From assembly GCA_016650215.1 (NCBI GenBank), contig JAENWF010000140.1, forward strand, positions 1 to 38,805: 38,805 nt of DNA, read 5' to 3'. The notes under the pieces were generated by a model, which searched no databases, was not told the origin of the DNA, and saw only the letters and a program-made list of their open reading frames with translations. The DNA comes from Thermoanaerobaculia bacterium. Its GTDB lineage: Bacteria; Acidobacteriota; Thermoanaerobaculia; Gp7-AA8. The first letter of the stretch is position 1, and every line of letters starts with the position of its first letter. The position numbers were made by a program, and so were the translations under genes. Shown one piece after another: positions 18,196 to 26,656 of the stretch.

Positions 18196-19503
18196 ATGGC
18201 TGTGAGGGGCGAGGAAGTCGCGAGCTCGATCGACTCGCATGTGAAGGAAACGATCGTGCGGATGGTGGCAGAGATTCGCTCTTCCATCGAAGATGTGCGT
18301 GCAGCGGTCGACTCGCAGCTCAACGCGGCGCTTCAGAGCCTGCAGGCTGATGTCAATGCGATCACCTTCCTGCCTCACCTCAAGAAGGTGATCGGCGAGA
18401 TGGCGGCAGCAGCACCGCCGCCCCCACCGCCGGTGGCAGCGCCGTCGGGATCCGATGCACGCAAACTGAAGAAAGCACTCCAGTCAGTGGAGCGCGGCAA
18501 GTCGCAGGTCGATGTACTCAATGCGCTGCTCGAGCAGAGCCTCGAGTTTGGATCGCGCGCCGCGCTTCTCATCCTTCGCGGAGAAACATTCAGCGGATGG
18601 AAGGGCGCGGGATTCTCCTCGCATGGCGGCAACGACGAATCGATCAAGCGCTTCAACGCCGCGCCTGGGTTGATCGCCGAGCTCGATCAGGTGCTGCGGC
18701 AGGAGCGCGTCGTCGACTGGAACGGTGAGAACCTCGCCAGCCGCTTCGGCGTCGGACCATCGGCGCGCGCGATCCTCGTGCCGATGGTCATCAAAGACAA
18801 GGTTGCAGCGGCGGTCTACGTCGATGCGGTCGAAGGGGAGACGTCGAAGCTCGACCGCGCGTCGATCGAGATTCTCGTCTTCACGACCGGCCTGCTGGTC
18901 GACACGCTCGCGATCCGCAAGAAGATTCCTTCGCCCGCGTTGAGCGGTGAGTCGGCGGCGGCGATGTCGGCTCCTTCTCATCCGCCGGCTGCTCCGCGTC
19001 CGGCTTTCGCGCCGGCTCCGATGTCGTTCGGCCCGTCGCCCCCGAACTCGGAATCGACCGTTGCCTTCAACGCGGTTCAGATGCGCGATCTCGTTGCCGC
19101 GGCAACTCCGGCGGCCGTGCCGAAACCGGCAGCCCCGCCTCCCCCTGCGGCACCAAAGCCGGTCGCGCACGAAGAGAGGGTATCGACGCAGTACGTTCCA
19201 CCCTCGGGCATCGGCCGGCCGAGCGCCGCGTCGGGGCAGGGAAGCGAAGACTCGAAGAAGCACGACGAGGCGCGCCGGTTCGCCCGCCTTCTCGTCTCCG
19301 AGATCAAGCTCTACAACGAGCCGAAGGTCGAACAGGGCCGCAGGAGCCGCGACCTCTACCAGCGAATGAAGGAAGACATCGACCGAAGCCGGCAGATGTA
19401 CGACGAGCGGATCGGCGAGGACGTCCGGAAGGGCTCGAACTACTTCTACGACGAGCTCGTTCGCATCCTCGCAGACGGAAACGCCGACTCACTGGGGTTG
19501 TAA
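18196..19503 (+). CDS. GAF-like domain protein with Pro/Ala-rich linkers and a conserved-looking C-terminal module
   Basis: Central RAALLILRGETFSGWKGAGF...ARAILVPMVIKDKVAAAVYVDA is GAF-like; C-terminal DEARRFARLLVSEIKLYNEPKVEQGRRSRDLYQRMKEDIDRSRQMYDERI. Confidence 0.65.
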   Translation: MAVRGEEVASSIDSHVKETIVRMVAEIRSSIEDVRAAVDSQLNAALQSLQADVNAITFLPHLKKVIGEMAAAAPPPPPPVAAPSGSDARKLKKALQSVERGKSQVDVLNALLEQSLEFGSRAALLILRGETFSGWKGAGFSSHGGNDESIKRFNAAPGLIAELDQVLRQERVVDWNGENLASRFGVGPSARAILVPMVIKDKVAAAVYVDAVEGETSKLDRASIEILVFTTGLLVDTLAIRKKIPSPALSGESAAAMSAPSHPPAAPRPAFAPAPMSFGPSPPNSESTVAFNAVQMRDLVAAATPAAVPKPAAPPPPAAPKPVAHEERVSTQYVPPSGIGRPSAASGQGSEDSKKHDEARRFARLLVSEIKLYNEPKVEQGRRSRDLYQRMKEDIDRSRQMYDERIGEDVRKGSNYFYDELVRILADGNADSLGL

Positions 19504-19518
19504 TTTCGCAGCCCTGGC

Positions 19519-21834
19519 TTGCCATTCGCACCCATCACGACTGTGGTCGAAACACGCAAGCGCCGCCGCTGGCTGATCTTCGCGATCGTCTTCGTGATCG
19601 TGGCTGCGCTGGCGGGAGCGGGAGCATGGTTCTACTCGCGCGAATCGAAGCTGATGCTCGTCGAAGCGCCGGCGAAGCCTGCGGCGCCACCCGATCTCGA
19701 GAAGCTGCGCCCGGCATTCGTTGCCGGCCTCGCGGCGGTGGAGCGAGGCGACGGCGACGAAGCGGTCAAGCAACTCGCGAGCTTCAACTTCGGCCCGCGC
19801 GCGGTCGAGGAGTACCGCCTCTACTACCTCGGCAACGCCCAGCAGATGCAGGGCCGTCGCGATGCTGCCCGTTCGACCCTCGCGCGGCTCTGGCGCGGGG
19901 AGCCGCAGCTCGTCTACGCCGCTGACTCCGCGTTCACGCTGGCGGATCTCCACTACTCGGCCGGCGACTGGAGCGGTGCGGCCACGATCTATCGTCGCAT
20001 CGCGCGAATGACCGCGACTCCCGCGATCGCTGGCACGGCGCGCTGGCAGGAGGTCGAGACCAGCCTCGCGGCGGGCGATCTCCCGGGGGCCATTCGCGCC
20101 GCGCGGCTCATCGCCATCCACTCGCCGCGATCCCCTCATGCGGCCGGCGCGCTCACGTTGCTGCGCGCCGTCTCCGCCGTCGCCGACGAGCAGCCGCTCG
20201 ACTTCAGTCACGCCGAGCGCTTCGAGCGGGCGGTGTCGCTGCAGCGCGACCGCGATGTTCGCAACGCGCTCGCCGAGCTGACTGCACTCGCCCCCGCGGC
20301 TCCAACGCATCTCGAGCTGCCGATCCAGCTTCAGCGAGGCATCGCACTGCATCAGCTCCGTCGCTTCGAAGAGTCGAATCGCATGCTCGAACCGCTCACA
20401 TCCGGCTATTTCAAGTACGCGGTTCCCGCGCTTCTCCATCTGTCGAGAAACTACCGCCTCCTCTCAGCGTCGATCGACGCGACCGTGACAAAGACAATCG
20501 TCGAGAAGAAGAGGGTCGGCACGGTCAAAGTGCGCGTGGGTCAAGGGAAGAGTCGCCGACTCGTCAACCGGCCGAAGATGGCGAACGTGAAACGCAGTGT
20601 GAAGCTCGTCGATCTGGTGAAGAAGGCGAAGAAGGACGAGTACGAGCGGCTCGCATCGGTTCGTCTGCGGGACATCCTCCAGTTGCCGCTCGATCGCGGC
20701 GTCCATCTCGAAGTCCTCAACACGCTGATCGTCGCCGCGCAAACGAAAAACCAGGATGACTACGTGCGTGAGCTCGTGACTCAGGTAGTGAAGATCGATG
20801 CGCAGGCCGATCCCGCGCTGCAGTATCTCTGGGACAAGGCGTGGGGGGCGTACACGAGCGGCGACCTGGCGTCCGCGCGTCCGGAGTTCCGCTACATCGC
20901 CGACACCTACGCGAGTCCGAATGTCCGCCGACAGTCGGAGTACTGGCTGGCGCGCACCGTTGAACGGGCCGGGGAGAAGGAAGAGGCCGCGGCGATTTAC
21001 CGGAAGCTTGCGGCCGCACCCTACGCGGACATCTACGCAATCCACGCGGTCTCACGCGGCGCAAAGCGAGAGGAGAACCGCGATAACCCGCTGAACAAGA
21101 AGGAAACCGACTGGCGCGAGATCGCTGAGAAGCAGATGCCGAAGGAGCTCCGCCTCGCGTATGAGCTCACCGCGCTTTCCGACTATCGCAACGCACGGCT
21201 CGAGATTCAGGCGAACATTCGTCCCGAGAATGCGCGTTTCGGAGACGCGATCCTCGCCGACATCTACCACAGCATCGGAAATCCGGTCCTGATGTACCTC
21301 TCGATCCGGCGCGCCTGGCCGCAGCTCGCGACCGCAGAGCAGGACTCGGTGCCCGCGTACTTTCTCAAGATGTATTACCCGGTGAAGTACGACGAGCCGA
21401 TTCGAAAATACTCCGAGCGGCACGGTGTCGACCCCAATCTCGTGCGAGGGCTGATCCTGCAGGAGAGCTACTTCGACCCGCGCGCGAAGTCGCGGGTCGG
21501 TGCGACGGGATTGATGCAGATCATGCCGCCGACCGGCAAAGAGCTCGCGCGGAAACTGCGCGTTCCATTCGGCGAATCACGGCTCGACAATCCGGAAGTA
21601 AACGTCCAACTCGGCACCCGCCATCTCAGAGGCCTCATCGACATGTTCGGTGGCAGCGCGTACCTCGCCGTCGCGTCGTACAACGCGGGTCAGGGAAACG
21701 TGTTGAAGTGGCGGCGCGCGGCGAAAACGAAACCGCTCGACGAGTTCCTCGAGTCGATCCCGTTCCCGGAAACGCGGAACTACGTGAAGCGGGTCACGAT
21801 GCTTCGTTCGGCATACTCGCGGATCGCGCAGTAG
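19519..21834 (+). CDS. Slt-type lytic transglycosylase with N-terminal TM anchor and TPR region
   Basis: LVRGLILQESYFDPRAKSRVGATGLMQIMPPTGKELA, SYNAGQGNVLKW; N-terminal RRRWLIFAIVFVIVAALAGAGAWF. Start uncertain (TTG 19519 or GTG 19543). Confidence 0.9.
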   Translation: MPFAPITTVVETRKRRRWLIFAIVFVIVAALAGAGAWFYSRESKLMLVEAPAKPAAPPDLEKLRPAFVAGLAAVERGDGDEAVKQLASFNFGPRAVEEYRLYYLGNAQQMQGRRDAARSTLARLWRGEPQLVYAADSAFTLADLHYSAGDWSGAATIYRRIARMTATPAIAGTARWQEVETSLAAGDLPGAIRAARLIAIHSPRSPHAAGALTLLRAVSAVADEQPLDFSHAERFERAVSLQRDRDVRNALAELTALAPAAPTHLELPIQLQRGIALHQLRRFEESNRMLEPLTSGYFKYAVPALLHLSRNYRLLSASIDATVTKTIVEKKRVGTVKVRVGQGKSRRLVNRPKMANVKRSVKLVDLVKKAKKDEYERLASVRLRDILQLPLDRGVHLEVLNTLIVAAQTKNQDDYVRELVTQVVKIDAQADPALQYLWDKAWGAYTSGDLASARPEFRYIADTYASPNVRRQSEYWLARTVERAGEKEEAAAIYRKLAAAPYADIYAIHAVSRGAKREENRDNPLNKKETDWREIAEKQMPKELRLAYELTALSDYRNARLEIQANIRPENARFGDAILADIYHSIGNPVLMYLSIRRAWPQLATAEQDSVPAYFLKMYYPVKYDEPIRKYSERHGVDPNLVRGLILQESYFDPRAKSRVGATGLMQIMPPTGKELARKLRVPFGESRLDNPEVNVQLGTRHLRGLIDMFGGSAYLAVASYNAGQGNVLKWRRAAKTKPLDEFLESIPFPETRNYVKRVTMLRSAYSRIAQ

Positions 21835-21950
21835 AAACAGGGACGAAAAGCCGCCGGCTTGAGAGCCGGCGCCACATCGAGCATGGCTCGTGGCAGCATT
21901 CGCGAACGACGTGGCGCCGGCTTCAGCCGGCGGTCTTACGTCCCCTGTTT
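21835..21950. repeat. Family II palindromic repeat filling the gap between convergent lytic transglycosylase and VWA genes
   Basis: AAACAGGGACGAAAAGCCGCCGGCTTGAGAGCCGGCGCCACATC ... GACGTGGCGCCGGCTTCAGCCGGCGGTCTTACGTCCCCTGTTT. Confidence 0.9.
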
Positions 21951-21954
21951 TGAA

Positions 21955-23748
21955 CTAAGGGATGTACCCGCGGATCGTCCTCACCCGTGCATCCGCGCGA
22001 TTCACTTTCACTTCGATCGTCCGGTACTTCTGATCCTTTCGGCTGCTCTCGGTGTGATAGCTGATCAGATACTGCGAGCGAAGATCCGCCTCGAGCTGTT
22101 TGTACGCCTCGCCGAGCTTCTTTGCGTTGCGAACAAAGTACGCCACACCTCCGGTCTCCGCCGCGAGCGACTTCATCTTCGAGGTTCCTCCGACATCCAT
22201 GAACCCCAGACCGATGCCGACGAAGTAGAGAGGCACGCGTGCGGCACGCGCGTACGTCAGCATTTTGTCGTACGAGAGGCGCGAGCTCGTGTCCTCGCCG
22301 TCGGTTATCACGATCAACGCCTTACGCCCCTGCAGCGAACGGAATCGATATAGCCCGGTGATGATCGCGTCGTAGAGCGCGGTGCCCCCTGCGGCGTCGG
22401 GACTTCCGTTCACCTGCGACTCGATGAGCGACGCATCAGTGACGAACGGAGCGAGATGCCTGGAGTCGAACGCGAACGCACCGAAGAACGCCCGATCTCC
22501 CGGCTTCATGATCTCCTTGAAGAACTCGACGGCGGCCGCCTTCGCGTCTTTGATGCGCGGCTGCATGCTCCCCGAGTGGTCGAGCAGCACGCCGACCGAG
22601 ATCGGGAGATTCGTCGCGAACGCGAAGGATGAGAGCTTCTGCGGTTTTCCGTTCTCCAGAACGGTGAAGCTCTCCTGCTTCAAATCGACCATCGGCGCGC
22701 CCGTCGCGTCGCTCACGCTGACCGGCAGCTCCACGACATTCACTTCGATCTCTTCGAACACACGGTCGCCGTTGAGAAAAAGCAGGTCGGCCGCCTCGTA
22801 ACCGCTCGAGTCGACGACCGAGGCGCGCACGAACTCGACGCCCTGCAGCCGCGCCACCGGAACATCGAGCGCGTACGGAGGCTGCTTCCACTCGTGAAAT
22901 TTCTTTTGTCCCGCGTAGAGGACCACGCTCTTGATCTCGTTGTTCTTTGGATTCTGGATGCTCAGCTTGAAGTGAGCGATGCCGTCGGGAGTCATCGTGC
23001 GTGTGATCTTGACTTCCATCGGAGTGTCGCGCTCGTTGACGACGAACGCATCCGCGTCGACGTAACGCCCCTGCGCGTCGTAGCCGATCGCGCGCACTTC
23101 AACACGCTTGGGAAGTTTGCCGAGGTCGAGCTCGGCGCGGTACGGCGGCGCGCTGCGCGCCATGATCTTCTTTCCTTCGACCCAGAACTCGACCCGCTTG
23201 ACCGGCGGTTTGACGTCAACATCGACGATGAAGAGGTTTGGCGCGACGTCGCGGCGCGGGTTCCGGATCTTCACCGACCCGGCTGCCTCCGGCACCGCTC
23301 CTTCCGCAAGAATCCCCTCGGCGCCGTCATCCGCGGCCGCGATGTATGGCTTGCCGGTTGCGGCAATCGCGACCGTGAGCGAGGTCTTGCCGACCATGAC
23401 CGGCGCCTGCTCTTCGAGCGGAATCATCAGTCGCGCCTCAATCTGCATCTCAGCCGCGGGAAGTACCTGCGTCGTCTTCACCACACCTTCTGAATCGGGA
23501 GGGACCGGCAGTCGAAAGTTGCGAAGAACCTCGCCTGCCCGAAGGATCGAGCCCTGAATCACGAGCGGCACGCCAGGCGGCACGTCCTGCGGCACCGCGA
23601 AGCGGAACGTGATGCGGGAGACGATGCCCTGCTCGGTGTCGCCGAGCGGCTCGACGGCGATCGTGAGGTTGCCGCGGTTCTCCGTATCCTGCGCGGCTGC
23701 AAACGTTGCGAAGAGAGTCAGCAGAATGGCGGTACCGAGACGTTGCAT
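21955..23748 (-). CDS. VWFA domain protein (acidobacterial VWFA-related family-like)
   Basis: Signal peptide; MIDAS VLLDHSGSM, GGTALYDAI, KALIVITDGEDTSS; repeated Ig-like N-terminal segments. Confidence 0.85.
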   Translation of the reverse strand: MQRLGTAILLTLFATFAAAQDTENRGNLTIAVEPLGDTEQGIVSRITFRFAVPQDVPPGVPLVIQGSILRAGEVLRNFRLPVPPDSEGVVKTTQVLPAAEMQIEARLMIPLEEQAPVMVGKTSLTVAIAATGKPYIAAADDGAEGILAEGAVPEAAGSVKIRNPRRDVAPNLFIVDVDVKPPVKRVEFWVEGKKIMARSAPPYRAELDLGKLPKRVEVRAIGYDAQGRYVDADAFVVNERDTPMEVKITRTMTPDGIAHFKLSIQNPKNNEIKSVVLYAGQKKFHEWKQPPYALDVPVARLQGVEFVRASVVDSSGYEAADLLFLNGDRVFEEIEVNVVELPVSVSDATGAPMVDLKQESFTVLENGKPQKLSSFAFATNLPISVGVLLDHSGSMQPRIKDAKAAAVEFFKEIMKPGDRAFFGAFAFDSRHLAPFVTDASLIESQVNGSPDAAGGTALYDAIITGLYRFRSLQGRKALIVITDGEDTSSRLSYDKMLTYARAARVPLYFVGIGLGFMDVGGTSKMKSLAAETGGVAYFVRNAKKLGEAYKQLEADLRSQYLISYHTESSRKDQKYRTIEVKVNRADARVRTIRGYIP

Positions 23749-23866
23749 GCCGAAGTGAAGCGAGGATATCTCCCGAACATTTCGGGCCGGGTGTCAAAAC
23801 GCGAAACGCGCGGGCCGTATACGATGGAATCGCCAGCCAGCGCGTCACGCGCGGTTTGCTCGAAAC

Positions 23867-24277
23867 ATGAAGAAGGTTGCGGTCATCGCTGGTTACTCCG
23901 GCGCGGGCAAGACGACTGCGATCGAATCGCTGATCCGGCACTACGCCTCCGCGGGAGTCGCTGTCGGTGTCATCAAACACACGCACCATCCGCTCAACGA
24001 AGAGAACAAAGGCGACACGGCGCGCTTCCTCGCGGCAGGGGCCGGGCCGGTGATCCTGGCGGGCGACGGTGAAGCTGTGATCTTTCGCCACAACGAGCCG
24101 CCGGCGCGCATGACCTTCGACGCTCCCGCCGATCTTCTCGAGCCGATGACAGGTGAAATCGTTCTGATCGAAGGCTTCAAGCATCAGCCCGCCTGGCCTC
24201 GGGTGGAACTGACGCGCAACGAATGGCGCACGGCCGCCGAGCTCGTCGCAATTCTCGATAGAATCTGGCGCTCATGA
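23867..24277 (+). CDS. mobB: Molybdopterin-guanine dinucleotide biosynthesis MobB-like P-loop protein
   Basis: Walker A GYSGAGKTT, VGVIKHTHHP, DTARFLAAGAGPVILAG. Confidence 0.85.
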   Translation: MKKVAVIAGYSGAGKTTAIESLIRHYASAGVAVGVIKHTHHPLNEENKGDTARFLAAGAGPVILAGDGEAVIFRHNEPPARMTFDAPADLLEPMTGEIVLIEGFKHQPAWPRVELTRNEWRTAAELVAILDRIWRS

Positions 24278-24936
24278 CCCTGCCCTACCGCTCCGTCCTG
24301 TTCGATCTGGACGGAACGCTGGTCGACTCGTATGCGGCGCTGGCTGAGGCGGTCAATTTCGCGCGGCGCGAGCACGGCTACGACGAGCTGGGCGAAAACA
24401 CGATCCGCCGTTACGTCGGCGAAGGACTCGAGCGACTCCTGCAACGGGCGTTCACGATCGACGACGTACCGAAGAGCGTTCGCGAGTCGTTCGAGCGCCG
24501 CTACGATCAGATCTGCTGCGAGCAATCGCGCATTCTCGACGACGTAGAGGTGACGCTCGCGGAGCTTTCGGCTGCGGGGATCGTCATGGCGGTCTGCACG
24601 AACAAGCCGACGGCCTTCTCCCGGAAGATCCTCGACTTCCTGAAGCTCGCGCCGTACTTCCGCGCAATCGTTGGACCCGATCTCGCCGGAGCGCGGAAAC
24701 CAGACGGGCAGCATGTCCTCCGCACGCTCGAGCACGCACGCTGCGAGGCTGACGGCACACTGTTCGTCGGCGACATGCCGATCGACGTGCAGGCCGCGCG
24801 CAACGGAGGCGTAGACGTCGCTGTCGTCGCGACCGGCTCCGCGTCGCACGAAGAGCTCGTCCGTGCGCAGCCCGATCACATGCTCGACCGCTTCTCCGAC
24901 CTCCTTCGCCTGGTCGGCAGCGGGGCCGCCGTTTGA
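24274..24936 (+). CDS. gph: HAD-family hydrolase, phosphoglycolate phosphatase-like
   Basis: LFDLDGTLVDSYAAL, VCTNKP, ARKPDGQHVL, FVGDMPIDVQAARN HAD motifs. Confidence 0.85.
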   Translation: MTLPYRSVLFDLDGTLVDSYAALAEAVNFARREHGYDELGENTIRRYVGEGLERLLQRAFTIDDVPKSVRESFERRYDQICCEQSRILDDVEVTLAELSAAGIVMAVCTNKPTAFSRKILDFLKLAPYFRAIVGPDLAGARKPDGQHVLRTLEHARCEADGTLFVGDMPIDVQAARNGGVDVAVVATGSASHEELVRAQPDHMLDRFSDLLRLVGSGAAV

Positions 24937-25583
24937 CGCCGCGATTCGCAATCGTCTTCTTCGATGTCGACTCGACACTCGTCACGATCGAGGGAATCGA
25001 CGTGCTGGCGAAAGGCAACCCGGAGATCGTGCGCCTCACCGAGGCGGCGATGAACGGCGAGATCTCAGTCGATGAGGTCTACGGAAAGCGGTTGGCGATC
25101 ATTCAACCCTCGCGCGAGGAAGTCGACGCGCTCGGCCGGCGGTATGTCGAATCGCTCGTCGCCGGCGCGGAGGAGACGATCGCGACGCTGCATCGCGCAG
25201 GCGTATCGGTGCACCTCGTCACCGCGGGCCTCGCGCAGGCGATCGCGCCGCTTGCGACGCACCTCGGCATTGAGGCGCGACGCGTCCACGCGGTGCCCGT
25301 CCGCTTCGCACCGGACGGCTCATACCGCGACTTCGAGCGCTCGCCGCTGACACGAAGCGGCGGCAAAGAGCTCGTCGTCCGTGACATCCGCGCGCGCACT
25401 CACGGAAAGGCTGCCTTCGTCGGCGACGGCGTCACCGATCTCGAGACAAAGCCCGCCGTCGATCTCTTCATCGGCTTCGGGGGAGTTCACACGCGACCGC
25501 GCGTCAGAGACAATGCGGCGGTGTTCGTGCAGGACTCGAACCTCACCGCTGTCCTGCCCCACCTGATGAGCGACCAACCATGA
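24933..25583 (+). CDS. serB: HAD-IB phosphatase, phosphoserine phosphatase-like
   Basis: FFDVDSTLVTIEGIDVLAKG, VHLVTAGL, AFVGDGVTDLETKP; TTG start overlaps gph stop by 4 nt. Confidence 0.85.
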   Translation: MTPRFAIVFFDVDSTLVTIEGIDVLAKGNPEIVRLTEAAMNGEISVDEVYGKRLAIIQPSREEVDALGRRYVESLVAGAEETIATLHRAGVSVHLVTAGLAQAIAPLATHLGIEARRVHAVPVRFAPDGSYRDFERSPLTRSGGKELVVRDIRARTHGKAAFVGDGVTDLETKPAVDLFIGFGGVHTRPRVRDNAAVFVQDSNLTAVLPHLMSDQP

Positions 25584-26656
25584 CCAATGAATGCAGGTTC
25601 TTCGTCCCCGGGCCCACGTGGGTCCGCCCCGAGCTTCTTCAGGAATTGACCCGGCCAATGATCGGCCACCGCAGCGCCGAGTTCAAAGAGCTGTTCCGCG
25701 GCATCAACGCAAACCTCAAGACGCTCTTTTCGACGAAGCAGGACACGTTTGTCGTCACTTCGTCGGGAACGGGCGTCATGCAGGCGGCGCTCGAGAACTG
25801 CGTGAAGCGCCGCGTGCTCGTGACAACGTGCGGCGCGTTTTCAGAGAGGTGGTTCAACATCGCGCAGTCGCTCGGCTACGAGGCGGACCGTCTCGATGCC
25901 GGCTGGGGTAATGCGATCGACATCGACGCGCTCGCCGATCATCTGCTGACGCGCCGCGGACACTACGACGCGGTCACGATCACGCACAACGAGACCTCGA
26001 CCGGCGTCACCAACGACGTTGCGGCGCTCGCTGCCGTCATCCGCGAGGAGTCGCCCGACACGATGATCCTCGTCGACGCCGTCTCATCCCTCGGCGGCAT
26101 GCCGGTGCTCTTCGATGAGTGGGACCTCGACGTCTGCCTCGCCAGCGTGCAGAAGGGTCTCGCGCTTCCACCCGGCATCACCGTCACGGCGGTTTCCAGC
26201 CGCGCGCTCGAGCAGGCAAAGAAGCATCCGTACCGCGGGACGTACTTTGACTTCCTCGAGTACAAGAAGCAGGCGGATGGCAACAGCGTGCCGTCAACTC
26301 CCTCGATCCCGCACTTTTACGCGCTGGCGAAACAGCTCGACCACATCGTGCGCGAGGAGACGCTGCCGGTTCGGTATGAACGGCATCGCCGCATGCTCGA
26401 CCTCTCGATCGAACGAACGGCACATTTCGCAAAGCGCACAGGAGATCCCGCACACGCATCGGTGACCGTCAGCGCGTTCGAGCCGGCGATCAATCCTGAG
26501 ACACTCCGCAACCGCATGAAGGAGCGCGGCTACACGCTCGGCGGCGGTTATGGCGAATGGAAGGACACGACCTTCCGCATCGGACATATGGGCGACATCC
26601 CGATCGACGCGCTCGAGTCGATGCTTGATGTCCTGAGCGAGGTTTCCAAGGGATGA
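25580..26656 (+). CDS. Class V aminotransferase (alanine-glyoxylate/serine aminotransferase type), likely acting as phosphoserine aminotransferase
   Basis: FVPGPTWVRPELLQELTRPMIGHRSAEF, VTSSGTGVMQAAL, LVDAVSSLGG, ASVQKGLALPPG with candidate PLP Lys; lies between serB and serA. Confidence 0.85.
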   Translation: MTNECRFFVPGPTWVRPELLQELTRPMIGHRSAEFKELFRGINANLKTLFSTKQDTFVVTSSGTGVMQAALENCVKRRVLVTTCGAFSERWFNIAQSLGYEADRLDAGWGNAIDIDALADHLLTRRGHYDAVTITHNETSTGVTNDVAALAAVIREESPDTMILVDAVSSLGGMPVLFDEWDLDVCLASVQKGLALPPGITVTAVSSRALEQAKKHPYRGTYFDFLEYKKQADGNSVPSTPSIPHFYALAKQLDHIVREETLPVRYERHRRMLDLSIERTAHFAKRTGDPAHASVTVSAFEPAINPETLRNRMKERGYTLGGGYGEWKDTTFRIGHMGDIPIDALESMLDVLSEVSKG

